A model generated the notes under the pieces. The model was not told the origin of the DNA. It was given only the letters and a program-made list of their open reading frames with translations, and searched no databases. The translations under genes and the position numbers were made by a program. Below are positions 53,182 to 62,900 of a stretch of DNA of 64,000 nucleotides, one piece after another. Position 1 is the stretch's first letter. Every line of letters starts with the position of its first letter. Source of the DNA: Chitinophaga tropicalis (GTDB taxonomy: Bacteria; Bacteroidota; Bacteroidia; Chitinophagales; Chitinophagaceae); NCBI RefSeq assembly GCF_009758205.1, contig NZ_WRXN01000006.1, forward strand, positions 62,001 through 126,000. Reading direction: 5' to 3'.

Positions 53182-54057
53182 ATGTCAAATATTACACTAG
53201 CAGACTATGTTGGCTTTATATTCTCTGAGATCAACCGCGCGCGCGATCATGCAGACAAGGTAGCAAAAGAGATGGCCATTGCCTATGCAAAGGACGATGT
53301 ACTAAAGCATTTCTCTGTACCCCGCTTCAAGGTACCTGAAATGGAACTGACCATCCCGGTGCTTATCTCATCCGCTAAGTTCTCTACCACATTGTCGTTT
53401 GCCATGACGCAGGCAGACTTCACCAGCTTTATCCAGAACCGGGTGAACTCCTGCATACAAACCCTGCTCATCCGCCGTAGCAATGTAGATATAGATTTTA
53501 CCGGTATCAACAATGCAGTGTTCGATGAACCGGTCTTTGGTCGCCCACCTGTAAGTGTGGAGAGCTCTCTTCCTACTGCAGGAGAGTCCATGCTCCGCAA
53601 GGTGCGTGGAAAAAGAATCGCCGCCCCTCTTCCTACAACCAATAGACCTCTTTCTACCAGCATACCACAAGCTATTGCAAAGTTCTACCAGTTACTGGTA
53701 GCCAATGCCGATCCCTCTAAACCAGAGAATATTGCCCAGGTAAGCTTTGCGGAGATCTTCAATGCCGCTATTACAGAACATAACCTGCTGGCAGAATACC
53801 GTGCGCAGTACCCGCAGAACGAGATGTTCAAACAGGCTTTGCAGGAAGTGATACAGAAGATCAAGGATAATACCGTCGTTTCACAAAGCAAAATGGAGAA
53901 CCTGCTGGTAAACCCGGAAACCAACGTGGTAAAGAGTGGCAGTACCGATGCCACCGTGTTCACCATCAAGGCAAAGATCATGGAAGAAGGCGTATTTGTA
54001 AAAACGGTGAAGAATGAAGAAACGGGCGAGGAAGAATTATTAGTGGAATTTGAATAG
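53182..54057 (+). CDS. Uncharacterised partner protein of the DUF2589 cluster
   Basis: A 291-aa soluble protein. It opens with a charged helix (SEINRARDHADKVAKEMA, about 15-32), then FSVPRFKVPEMELTIPVLI (about 44-62) and TLSFAMTQADF. This helix/strand/'PVLI' order is like that of DUF2589 and may be a distant version (inference). The mid-part has RIAAPLPTTNRPLSTSIPQ, and a helical C-terminal half ends with an acidic tail (NEETGEEELLVEFE). It has no signal peptide or membrane segment. The next gene follows 8 bp downstream. Confidence 0.6.
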   Translation: MSNITLADYVGFIFSEINRARDHADKVAKEMAIAYAKDDVLKHFSVPRFKVPEMELTIPVLISSAKFSTTLSFAMTQADFTSFIQNRVNSCIQTLLIRRSNVDIDFTGINNAVFDEPVFGRPPVSVESSLPTAGESMLRKVRGKRIAAPLPTTNRPLSTSIPQAIAKFYQLLVANADPSKPENIAQVSFAEIFNAAITEHNLLAEYRAQYPQNEMFKQALQEVIQKIKDNTVVSQSKMENLLVNPETNVVKSGSTDATVFTIKAKIMEEGVFVKTVKNEETGEEELLVEFE

Positions 54058-54065
54058 ATAAAGCT

Positions 54066-54683
54066 ATGCAAAGGTTCTATCATAACGACAAGCAACAGCT
54101 TATACAGCTGCTCAGTGTATTCAATGAGGTATCGGCTAAATACAGCCGTAAAGATTTTGACACGGATATTGCCCTGAAAGCGCTGCTCGATAAAGCCGCA
54201 GCGCGTTATAAGGAAGGCGGGCATACTGACAAAGAAAGCCAGGTCCGCTTACTACAGGCAGAAATTGCTACGGCAGAAAGGGGGATCCATCCTGAAACGC
54301 GTGAGCGTGTCACCACGCGCAGAAGTGAAATGAGAATGGGCATCCTGCTGAAGGTATTGCAAACCCTGGAGCAGATGCTGCGGGAAGAGCTGACCACTGC
54401 CAATAACAAATTACAGGAGGCCCGGGATATAGTAGCGCAGATACTGCTGGCTGGTATGCAGGGTGGTATCCTGGAAGATGTTGTGCTGACAAAAGATAAT
54501 AACGAAGCAGAGCTGCAGGCCATCTGGAAATTATTATCGGCCGATGGTAATATTGTTCTCGGGCAAAAACGGGTGTTGATGATGGTTAGCATGTATGACA
54601 TCCTGCTGCTGATGGATGAGCTGTTTGCCCTGATAAACCAGCAATTGCAGATTGCGCCGGCGTTAGTGAACAGTGCTAATTAG
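54066..54683 (+). CDS. Uncharacterised helical protein, last gene of the DUF2589 cluster
   Basis: A 205-aa mostly helical protein (MQRFYHNDKQQLIQLLSVF, then Lys/Glu-rich coiled-coil-like helices to about 120, QTLEQMLREELTTANNKLQE). The C-terminal third is more hydrophobic (VLMMVSMYDILLLMDELFALI). It is not recognised. It lies 8 bp after the 291-aa gene and in the same direction, so the two are co-transcribed. Convergent with the YdeI-like gene. Confidence 0.55.
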   Translation: MQRFYHNDKQQLIQLLSVFNEVSAKYSRKDFDTDIALKALLDKAAARYKEGGHTDKESQVRLLQAEIATAERGIHPETRERVTTRRSEMRMGILLKVLQTLEQMLREELTTANNKLQEARDIVAQILLAGMQGGILEDVVLTKDNNEAELQAIWKLLSADGNIVLGQKRVLMMVSMYDILLLMDELFALINQQLQIAPALVNSAN

Positions 54684-54771
54684 AATGACAGGAATCTTAT
54701 TACAAAAATAGAACCCTGCAAATCGCCTGGTTTAAAGGGTTTCCTGACTTTGATGGCATCCAGGCTAACAT

Positions 54772-55254
54772 TTATGGTTTGTCTCTGCCAATAAATCTTT
54801 CCTTGCCTAGCAGAAAATTAATAGCTCTGGTAATATTCTTATCAAGCGTCTCTTCTGTTTTCAGATTAGCTAAATACCGTACAATCTCCAGCTTCAACGA
54901 AGGTATCAGCTTGTCAAAAACAGCTTTAGCCTCTTTGTTGGTCTTTAAGGCTTTTAAAAATTTTGGCGGTGGCTTGATTGTTCTGTCCTCCGGGTCAAAT
55001 CCGATAGTCAGGTCAACGGTTTTACCAACATGCTGAGGGGAATTTTTGAGCATTGTTGTGTTGATATAAAGCCGCCATTCACCACTATATCTTACCAGGG
55101 TTTGTTTGTACGGCTGGTTATTCAATGTACCACAAACAGGTATAGGTCCTTTGTCTTTGTTTGCCTGTTTGAAGATGTTTTCCAGGATATCTTCAGGTAC
55201 AAAAACAAATGGGTTAATTCCAATAATTTGTATTTCGGCGCTAAATTTATTCAT
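54772..55254 (-). CDS. DUF1905/YdeI-like protein
   Basis: A 160-aa protein. A DUF1905-type beta-barrel (about 1-85, MNKFSAEIQIIGINPFVFVPEDI, VGKTVDLTIGFDPEDR) is followed by a YdeI/OmpD-associated helical tail (about 95-155; PPKFLKALKTNKEAKAVFDKL, LKLEIVRYLANLKTEETL, RAINFLLG). YdeI-like proteins are linked to resistance to antimicrobial peptides in some bacteria, but the role here is unknown. It is divergent from the AraC regulator. Confidence 0.82.
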   Translation of the reverse strand: MNKFSAEIQIIGINPFVFVPEDILENIFKQANKDKGPIPVCGTLNNQPYKQTLVRYSGEWRLYINTTMLKNSPQHVGKTVDLTIGFDPEDRTIKPPPKFLKALKTNKEAKAVFDKLIPSLKLEIVRYLANLKTEETLDKNITRAINFLLGKERFIGRDKP

Positions 55255-55325
55255 AGTCCAAATATAATTTAGGTAATTTTAAATCCCTTGTGGAGCTGAT
55301 AATTTTAAGGGGCCACATAAAAGAG

Positions 55326-56144
55326 ATGGAGAATAATACGGACTATAACCATTACCGGATTGCGGTTCCTTCTATTTTTGAGGAAGTGTTTTCGCATTTT
55401 TACTTCGCTGAGAACAGATCCGATGAAGCCCTTACTCTTACGCTCTTGCCTTCCTATCAAACCATCATGGTATTCAGTTTCGGCACACCTGTTTCTTTCA
55501 TAACCAGGCAAAACGACCAGGTAGAGATCGATAAATGCCTTGTAATAGGCCCCATTAAACAAGCTGTCGATTACACACTGCCCCCTGCATCTGAGATATT
55601 GGTAGCAAATTTCAAGGACGATGCTTTTTTCCGGTTTTTCGGGAACGCCTCCATTGGTACAAGGCTAGCCGCAGAGCCTGACCATCTGCTGGATGACAAC
55701 TGCTTTACACTGCTATGGACGGAACTCAGCAGAATGAATACTACTAATGAGAAGGTTAACCACCTTCTTGAATTCTGCAGACCTTATATCCGTGCCCGTA
55801 ATGAAATTGCCGGCCAGATAGCCAGTTTTGATAATGAGGGATTGAGTTCCATTAAAGAGATCTCTGAAAAAAGTAATCTCTCCGAAAGGTCTGTTCAGAT
55901 AAATCATAAGAAACACTTTGGTTATTCTGCCAAAGAGATCAGCCGTTATCAACGTTTTTTTAAAGCCATTCAGTTAATACAGGATATAGCCATAGAAAAC
56001 ATTAAAGTAGACTGGTTTGAGATCATCCATCAATGTGGTTATTATGACCAGAGCCAGCTCATTCATGACTTTAAACATTACCTCAATCTCAGCCCGTCAA
56101 AGTATCTGAAGTTTCAGCAAAGTATATGTAACCCCAGAAGCTAA
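55326..56144 (+). CDS. AraC family transcriptional regulator
   Basis: A 272-aa protein. The ATG at 55326 (MENNTDYNHYR) is preferred to the in-frame GTG at 55290. An N-terminal sensor (about 1-150) is followed by a double HTH of the AraC type (about 170-265; SIKEISEKSNLSERSVQINHKKHFGYSAKEISRYQRF and the second helix pair near HQCGYYDQSQLIHDFKHYLNLSPSKY). The latter part is the AraC signature. It lies 79 bp upstream of the NmrA-type reductase and likely regulates it. Confidence 0.9.
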   Translation: MENNTDYNHYRIAVPSIFEEVFSHFYFAENRSDEALTLTLLPSYQTIMVFSFGTPVSFITRQNDQVEIDKCLVIGPIKQAVDYTLPPASEILVANFKDDAFFRFFGNASIGTRLAAEPDHLLDDNCFTLLWTELSRMNTTNEKVNHLLEFCRPYIRARNEIAGQIASFDNEGLSSIKEISEKSNLSERSVQINHKKHFGYSAKEISRYQRFFKAIQLIQDIAIENIKVDWFEIIHQCGYYDQSQLIHDFKHYLNLSPSKYLKFQQSICNPRS

Positions 56145-56222
56145 GCTTCGTTTTCTTACAATTTCCAGAGCGGCCGGATCTTCAATTTTGTGTCATCAGA
56201 TAACAATAAAAACATTTTATTT

Positions 56223-57089
56223 ATGACACAGGCAAAGATTTTCATTACAGGCGCTACCGGAGCAGTAGGTACTCAATTAGTAAAGAAACTGGCAGCATTA
56301 AATATTCCTTTCAAAGCCCTGGCGCGTGACAGCACCAATACCGATCTGCTGAAAAACCTTCCTCAGGCCGAAATAATAACCGGCGATCTGGCAGATGGCC
56401 CCGGGTTATACGACGCTTTACAAGGTATTGAAAAAGCTTTCCTGCTCACCAACTCTTCAGAACATGCTGAGCAGTTGCAACTGAATTTTGTGAACATAGC
56501 GCATTTAGCTGGTGTAAAACACATTGTAAAACTCTCTCAGTTTGCAGCAGATGAACATTCTCCCGTTCGCTTCCTTCGCTACCATGCTAAAGTAGAGAAC
56601 AGGATCAAAGAGCTTGGATTAACATATACCTTCCTTCGTCCTAATCTGTACATGCAGGGATTGCTTGCTTTCAAAGATTATATTAAAAACGACGGTACTT
56701 TCTACGCCTCAGTAGGAACAGCCCCGGTCAGCGCTATAGATATCAGGGATATTGCTTCCGTGGCTGCAGTGGCTCTCACTCAGCCAGGTCACGAAAATAA
56801 GATCTACAATCTTACAGGAGAAGAGTCTCTTACCCATTACGAAATGGCCGATACCTTCTCGCGTGTATTGGGTAGGGAAATCACATTTGTTGATGTAAGC
56901 CCTGAGCAGATGGAAGGTGCTGTAAGAGCTGCCGGATTCCCGGAGTGGCAGATAGGGGGACTGATAGAAGATTATGCCCACTATGCAAGGGGAGAAGCCG
57001 CCGCTGTATACCATACCGTAAACGAAGTAACCGGAAATGCAGCTATTACCTTCGAACAATTTGTGGGCGATTACAAAGCCTTATTTTAA
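56223..57089 (+). CDS. NmrA-like NAD(P)-binding oxidoreductase
   Basis: A 288-aa short-chain-dehydrogenase-like protein. The ATG at 56223 (MTQAKIFITGATG) gives the Rossmann start with ITGATGAVGTQLVKKL. Features follow in order: GDLADGPGLYDALQGI, a KLSQFAADEHSPVRFLRYHAKVENRIKELGL segment with a Y-x-x-x-K-like pair, and TFLRPNLYMQGL. These match the NmrA/azoreductase-like (QorB-type) group. Redox partner and substrate are unknown. It is adjacent to an AraC regulator, which suggests inducible detoxification (inference). Confidence 0.9.
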   Translation: MTQAKIFITGATGAVGTQLVKKLAALNIPFKALARDSTNTDLLKNLPQAEIITGDLADGPGLYDALQGIEKAFLLTNSSEHAEQLQLNFVNIAHLAGVKHIVKLSQFAADEHSPVRFLRYHAKVENRIKELGLTYTFLRPNLYMQGLLAFKDYIKNDGTFYASVGTAPVSAIDIRDIASVAAVALTQPGHENKIYNLTGEESLTHYEMADTFSRVLGREITFVDVSPEQMEGAVRAAGFPEWQIGGLIEDYAHYARGEAAAVYHTVNEVTGNAAITFEQFVGDYKALF

Positions 57090-57183
57090 CTGTTTCCAAC
57101 TTATTTTAAAAAAAGTGTCACGTTTTTAACCGCTCGTTTGTCTTTTATAGCGTAACCAGTATTTAACTATAAAAACATAAACC

Positions 57184-57492
57184 ATGAAAGTCGTTAAAGT
57201 AACATACACGGTAGAAGCTTCCTTTGTAAAGAAGAACCAGGAAAACATACAAGCATTTATTAATGACCTGCAGCAAATAAACCATTCCGGCCTGCGGTAC
57301 CACATCTATTTAGCTAACGATGGCAAAACATTCTTCCATTTTGCTGAATACAACAATGATACTGCACAAAAAACACTACTGGAACTGCCATCATTCATCG
57401 CATTTCAGCAACAGCGGGATCAACATCTTGAGACTGAGCCTAAAATTGAACCAATGGAGTTCGTAGATGCCACTTATACCATTTTTAATTAA
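57184..57492 (+). CDS. Small ABM-like (dimeric alpha/beta barrel) protein
   Basis: A 102-aa protein with the ferredoxin-like order of the antibiotic-biosynthesis-monooxygenase fold: a first strand KVVKVTYTVEASFVKKN, a helix (QENIQAFINDLQQI), SGLRYHIYLANDGKTFFHFAEYN, and a last helix ending FIAFQQQRDQHLE. The function is unknown; such proteins include quinol monooxygenases. It is a single gene after the reductase (94-bp gap). Confidence 0.75.
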   Translation: MKVVKVTYTVEASFVKKNQENIQAFINDLQQINHSGLRYHIYLANDGKTFFHFAEYNNDTAQKTLLELPSFIAFQQQRDQHLETEPKIEPMEFVDATYTIFN

Positions 57493-57792
57493 GAACCAGG
57501 AAGATATTATTTGGCCATTATTTCGACCGTATTCCGTCGCTCCCTTTGAGAACTTTGGCTACTACAATCATTGTAGTTCCATTGGCAGTGTTTGGTATTG
57601 TGCCGATGTTGCATAGGATACTGCATAAGTGGATAAGCAATTAACGAAAATGCAAAGAAACCGTCTTCAATAATAATTGAGGCGGTTTTTTCTTTTACAG
57701 GCAAACGCCAATAATCAGCCTCATTTACAAACTAATCCGGTTTCTTCAAAATTTCTTCTATTTTTATCCCCGGGCTATGCCACTACCCTGAA
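57493..57792. other. Gap with a possible membrane-protein remnant and a terminator
   Basis: A 300-bp gap. An open frame with no ATG start, ending at TAA 57642-57644, encodes a hydrophobic tail LATTIIVVPLAVFGIVPML followed by HRILHKWISN, which looks like the last membrane helix of a lost protein. It may be a pseudogene fragment. A hairpin follows at 57657-57690. No promoter is obvious before the ECF sigma gene. Confidence 0.4.
57657..57690 (+). terminator. Intrinsic terminator in the gap
   Basis: AACCGTCTTCAAT and ATTGAGGCGGTT pair with one mismatch/bulge and a short AATA loop, followed by TTTTTTCTTTT. Confidence 0.7.
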
Positions 57793-58392
57793 TTGGATAC
57801 CATCACAAATACCGAGCAAGCACTACTGAACGGCTTAAAACAAGGCGACCATGCCTCTTTTGCCCGCTTATATGACCTCTACAGTGAACGCTTATATGGT
57901 AACCTGCTTAAACTGGTAAAACACGCCGAAACGGCGGAGGAACTGTTGCAGGACATCTTCATCCAGGTATGGGAAAAACGTCATACCATTGAAATTCACA
58001 CCAGCTTCCGGGCTTACCTGTTTCGTATAGGAGAGAACAAAGTATATGATTTCTATCGGAAACTGAGGAGGGACAAGGCTCTCTACGCTTACGTAAAGGC
58101 CGCAGCATCAGAACAATACACACATATAGAAGAAAGCCTCCTGTACCGGGAAAACGCAGAGCTGTTGCAAAATGCTATCGCTACTTTGCCCCCGCAACGC
58201 AGGCAGATATTTGAATTATGTAAGATCCAGGGCAAATCCTACCAGGAGGTGAGCGCCCTGCTGGGCATTTCCACTTCTACCATCAACGACCATATCGTAA
58301 AAGCCACCCGCAGCATCCGTCAGCATTTCTACTCTAATGACCATACCGCCGGCGCCTTGCTCCTGTTAGCTGCGCTTATGGCGGGTAAGTAA
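57793..58392 (+). CDS. ECF RNA polymerase sigma factor (SigZ/RpoE-like)
   Basis: A 199-aa sigma-70 family protein. The start is TTG at 57793 (no in-frame ATG fits). Region 2 (about 20-95) has HASFARLYDLYSERLYGNLL, LLQDIFIQVWEKRHTI and FRAYLFRIGENKVYDFYRK; region 4 (about 125-185) has LPPQRRQIFELCKIQGKSYQEVSALLGISTSTINDH. It partners with the FecR-like gene downstream and controls the SusC/SusD genes after it (family knowledge). The last codons ALMAGK plus stop are repeated twice downstream (58421 and 58472). Confidence 0.93.
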   Translation: MDTITNTEQALLNGLKQGDHASFARLYDLYSERLYGNLLKLVKHAETAEELLQDIFIQVWEKRHTIEIHTSFRAYLFRIGENKVYDFYRKLRRDKALYAYVKAAASEQYTHIEESLLYRENAELLQNAIATLPPQRRQIFELCKIQGKSYQEVSALLGISTSTINDHIVKATRSIRQHFYSNDHTAGALLLLAALMAGK

Positions 58393-58520
58393 CTTTTTTT
58401 AAAAGATTTAAAGTGGAGTCGCGCTTATGGCGGGTAAATAATTTTTTTTTAAAAAGAATTGAAAAAGGGTCGCTCTCATGGCGGATAAATAACTTTTTTC
58501 AAAAAAACTTTAAAACAGAG
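58372..58520 (+). repeat. Three-copy tandem repeat at the sigma factor 3' end
   Basis: Three copies start at 58372, 58421 and 58472 (periods 49 and 51). Each has (GCGCTTATGGCGGGTAA)-type sequence followed by TAA-(C)-T-rich and A-rich stretches. The first copy is the coding end (ALMAGK-stop) of the sigma gene. The second is nearly identical and the third has a few changes (CATGGCGGATAA). Slippage of a unit with an AT-rich tail would explain it. Confidence 0.75.
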
Positions 58521-58565
58521 CAGATGATAATTCCCTCTCAAGCGTCATAGCTATAAATCCTAGTT

Positions 58566-59759
58566 GTGGATCAGTCATCGTTTACCGAACTATTCCAGAA
58601 ATACATTAATAATAACTGCACGCCGGAAGAGGTAGACCAACTTATGGAGCTACTGGAGAACAACGGGCAGGGCCAGGCCGGAGAGGAGCTGTTGAGAAGT
58701 GAGCTGCTGGCAGGTATGGAACCAGTGGAGGATAGTGACCCGGCTTTACGCCAGGTATTGCAGAAGAGGTTCCAGGCCATTGAACAGCATATTGCCTCAC
58801 AACAGCCCCGCTCCGGTATTTTCAGACTAACCTGGATACGTACCGCAGCTGCTGTGTTGCTTATCCTCCTGGGAAGCGGAATATGGTATTGGCTGAATCG
58901 TGACAGTAATGATACAAAACCGGCCATCGTAGAGAACAATACAGATATAGCCCCGGGTGGGAATAAAGCTGTCCTGACCCTTGCCGGCGGACAAACCATC
59001 GTGCTGGATAATGCCGCCAACGGCACTATCAGTCGGCAGGGCAATGCTACTATCAGCAAACAAGGCGGCCGGCTGATTTATGACGTCACAGGCGTCCAAA
59101 ACGGGGCAGCAGGTTATAACACCCTTTCTGTACCCCGCGGCGGACAATACCAGCTTACCTTGCCCGATGGTACACAGGTATGGCTGAACGCCACTTCCTC
59201 CATCCGTTACCCGGTAACTTTCGCCGGAAACGAACGCAGGGTATATATTACCGGCGAGGCCTACTTTGAAGTAAAGCCTGCGTCTCAGCAACCCTTTATC
59301 GTTGAAGTACGGACTTCATCCGGTACAGCTGAAGAAGTACAGGTACTGGGCACACATTTCAATATCAACGCCTATGAAGATGAACCACATATTGCCACAA
59401 CTTTGATCGAGGGGAAGATAAGCGTTGCTCAATCAGGTACACCGGTCATCCTGGCGCCCGGACAACAGGCACGGGTAAGCCAGCATAAACTGCAGGTAAT
59501 CAGTAAGGCAGATATAGAACAGGCCATGGCCTGGAAGAACGGCCTGTTCAGGTTTGATGGAGTAGACCTGAAAACAGTGATGCGCCAGCTGGCAAGATGG
59601 TATGACCTGGAAATCATTTACGAACCAGGTGCGCCGGTAAACGAACTTTTCAACGGAGAAATGCAAAGAAATCTGAACCTGTCACAGGTAATAAATGGAT
59701 TGGATGGAATGGGAGTGCATATCAGGAAAGAGGGACGACAATTAATTATAATGCCATAG
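58566..59759 (+). CDS. FecR family anti-sigma factor
   Basis: A 397-aa protein with start GTG at 58566. The cytoplasmic N-terminus (1-90) binds the sigma factor. One membrane helix lies at about 92-110 (TAAAVLLILLGSGIWYWL). The periplasmic FecR domain follows (about 165-290; SVPRGGQYQLTLPDGTQVWLNATSSIRYP, GNERRVYITGEAYFEV), and a DUF4974 C-terminal domain (about 325-397) matches the STN-like partner (LVDLKTVMRQLARWYDLEI). It is controlled by the SusC-type receptor through its N-terminal STN domain. Confidence 0.95.
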   Translation: MDQSSFTELFQKYINNNCTPEEVDQLMELLENNGQGQAGEELLRSELLAGMEPVEDSDPALRQVLQKRFQAIEQHIASQQPRSGIFRLTWIRTAAAVLLILLGSGIWYWLNRDSNDTKPAIVENNTDIAPGGNKAVLTLAGGQTIVLDNAANGTISRQGNATISKQGGRLIYDVTGVQNGAAGYNTLSVPRGGQYQLTLPDGTQVWLNATSSIRYPVTFAGNERRVYITGEAYFEVKPASQQPFIVEVRTSSGTAEEVQVLGTHFNINAYEDEPHIATTLIEGKISVAQSGTPVILAPGQQARVSQHKLQVISKADIEQAMAWKNGLFRFDGVDLKTVMRQLARWYDLEIIYEPGAPVNELFNGEMQRNLNLSQVINGLDGMGVHIRKEGRQLIIMP

Positions 59760-59904
59760 TCACAAACCAACTATTAACGGGATGACCAGTAAACAAAAGC
59801 CGGGAGTGGTGGAACACTTCCGGCCGGCGTTTCGGCTTATACCATAGAAAGAGGTCTCAGCAAAGACTACTTATTTAGAATTAAACCAAAATCGTTACAA
59901 AAGT

Positions 59905-62900
59905 ATGCAATTAAAGGCATTTTGTAACCGGACGCGTATTGCCCTGCCATGGCTGTTCTATCCCGGCAGGAGCCGCTCCCGGTTAGTCAACCAAACTCTG
60001 CGAGTAATGCGATTATCTGCGATCATCTTACTGATTTCTGCACTACATGTCTGTGCCACCGGCACCTCACAAACTATCACACTGAATGCCAGCAATATAT
60101 CGCTGGAGAAAGTACTCAATAATGTCAAAGCACAAACAAATTATTATTTCTTCTACAAGTCCAGCCAGTTAAAAGACACAAAACCAGTTACCATTAAAGC
60201 AGACAATCTCCCGCTGGAGTCCTTCCTGGAACTGCTGTTCAAAGACCAACCATTAACCTATCTTATTCAGAACCAAACGGTGTTTATCCGGGCTAAAGCA
60301 ACAGACACACCCGCACAGGATACCATACCTGCCACTATCCAGGGCCAGGTGCAGGACAGCCTTGGTAACGCACTGGAAGGAGCTACTGTACGCATATTCC
60401 CCGGCAACGTAATGGTGCTGACCAACAAAAGCGGCGCCTTTACTATCCCCAATGTAGCGCCCGGCCGTTATACTTTACTGGTATCCTTTGTCGGCTACCA
60501 GACCACCAGCATCACTGCCAAAGCTACATCCGGAAAGGACCTGGCCTTAACAGCTCAATTGAAACGGATCGTCAATAACCTTAACGAGGTCACCTTCGTC
60601 AACAACGGTTATCAAACTCTTTCGAGAGACAGGAGCGCCGGCAGCTTCAGCAAAGCCAATATGGATATTGTGAATAACCGCAGCACCAGCATGGACCTGG
60701 TACAGCGGCTGGATGGCCTCATGCCCGGACTGGTGCTGAATAACGCGCCCGGCGCCAATACCGTTACCGTAAGAGGACTCAGCACTATCAACGCAGGTAA
60801 GTCTTTGCTCTATGTAGTAGACGGGGTGGTGGTGAGTGACGTGAACGACGTGAACCCCAACGATGTGCAGGATGTAACCCTGCTCAAAGATGCAACAGCG
60901 GCCTCCATCTGGGGCAGCCGCGCCTCCAACGGTGTACTCGTCATCACTACAAAAAAAGGCGTCCGCGGCGGACCACTAAAAGTAGAATACAGCGGCTTTG
61001 TAAACATGCAGGGAAAGCCTGACCTGGATTATATGCCCTATATGAACAGCGCTCAGCTGATACAAACCATGAAAGAACTGTTTGCCGATCCGGCCTATCG
61101 CCAGGCTAACACTTATGCATCTGCCAGTACTACACTCAATGGAACTAACGCCATAACTCCCCATGAAATGATCTTGTACAGGCAATACCGCGGAGCTATC
61201 AGCGAAGGCGCCGCCAATGCGCAGCTGGACAGCCTTGCGGCATTAGATAACCGGCAGCAGATAAAAGACATCTGGTACAGGAATGCCTCCCTCTCCAATC
61301 ATACTGTATCTGTAAGAGGAGGTACAGGTAACTATAGCATATACGGTTCCCTGGCCTATACTAATACAACGAGTAGCACACCGGGCGAAAAGAATAATGC
61401 TTATAAGATGAACGTCCGGCAGGACATCACGCTCGGTAAAGGCATCTCCGCATACATAGTTACTAATCTCGTAAATACTGTTACTTCTGCCTGCAGGCCG
61501 GCCAGCGTTACCAACCGCTTCCTGCCTTACCAGTTATTCCGGGATGCTGATGGCAATAGTATCTCCATGCCCTGGCTATACCGTACCGATTCGCTCACTT
61601 CGGTTTATCAATCCAAAAGCGGTGTAAACCTTAACTATAACCCGATAGATGAAATGAATTATGGTAAGACCAAAAGCAACACATTACGCGCCAACGTTAC
61701 TACAGGCGTTACGGTCAGGCTTTATAAAGGTTTGCGCTTTGAGGGAGTATATGGTATCATGAACGGCAATTCAAAAACAACCGCATTCGACAGCCAGAAA
61801 AGCTTCACCGTCAGGAACCAGCTGGCTGCTTTCACTGTACCAGCCACTACTGCGGGAGGATCGCCCGTTTACTACCTGCCCACTACAGGAGGAAAGCTTA
61901 CAACCAGCAACCTCAATCAACGTAACTGGACCGTGCGCAATCAGCTGGTGTATGATTATGCTTCAAAGAACAGCGAACATCAGTTAACGGTACTGGCAGG
62001 ACAGGAAGCCACCAGCACGTTTATCAATACTAATTCATCAGTGGCACGCGGATATGATCCTCAGCTGCTCACTTCTCAGCCGGTAGATTATGCCGCGCTG
62101 GGCACGGGTATTGCAGGCACCGTATTCCCATACTCTATTACTAACAGCAAGCTGGGGAACGAGGCATATGCAGAGACGGAAACAGAAGCCAGGACCAGCT
62201 CCCTATACGGCAACGCAGCCTATACCTACAAAAGAAAATATACTATTAACGGAAGCATACGTAATGACCAGTCTAACCTGTTCGGGAAAGACAGGTCAGC
62301 GCAATACAAGCCTATGTGGAGCACCGGGCTTGCCTGGCAGGTCAGCAGGGAGTCTTTCATGGATAACATCAGCTGGATAGATCTCCTGGCCCTGCGTGTC
62401 ACATATGGTTTATCAGGTAACCAGCCGCTCTATTCCTCCGTATCTTCCTACGACATCTTTGCGGGGTATAATAACCTTTATGCTCCCGGCGGACTAAGCC
62501 TGAGCATCAATTCCTACGCCAACCGGAAGCTAAGCTGGGAAAGCACAAAGACCACCAACTTCGGGGTTGACTTTTCCGTGCTTAAAGGCCGGTTGAACGG
62601 TAGTGCCGATGTCTATTTCCGCCGCACTACCAACCTGATCGGCACTACACCGGCCAATCCCTTCACCGGTGTAGCCTCTGTAACGGGCAACCTCGGTAAT
62701 ATCAATAATACAGGCCTGGACGGCAGACTTACATCCGTGAATGTACGTAGTAAGAACTTCAGCTGGTCTACCACCCTTGTAATGTCTTACAACGTTAATA
62801 AGGTCACTAAACTATATGTTGCTACGCCTACCACATCAGCGCTCATTTACTCCTCTAACCGTTACGTAGAAGGATATGCTGCCTTCGCCCAGTTTGGTTA

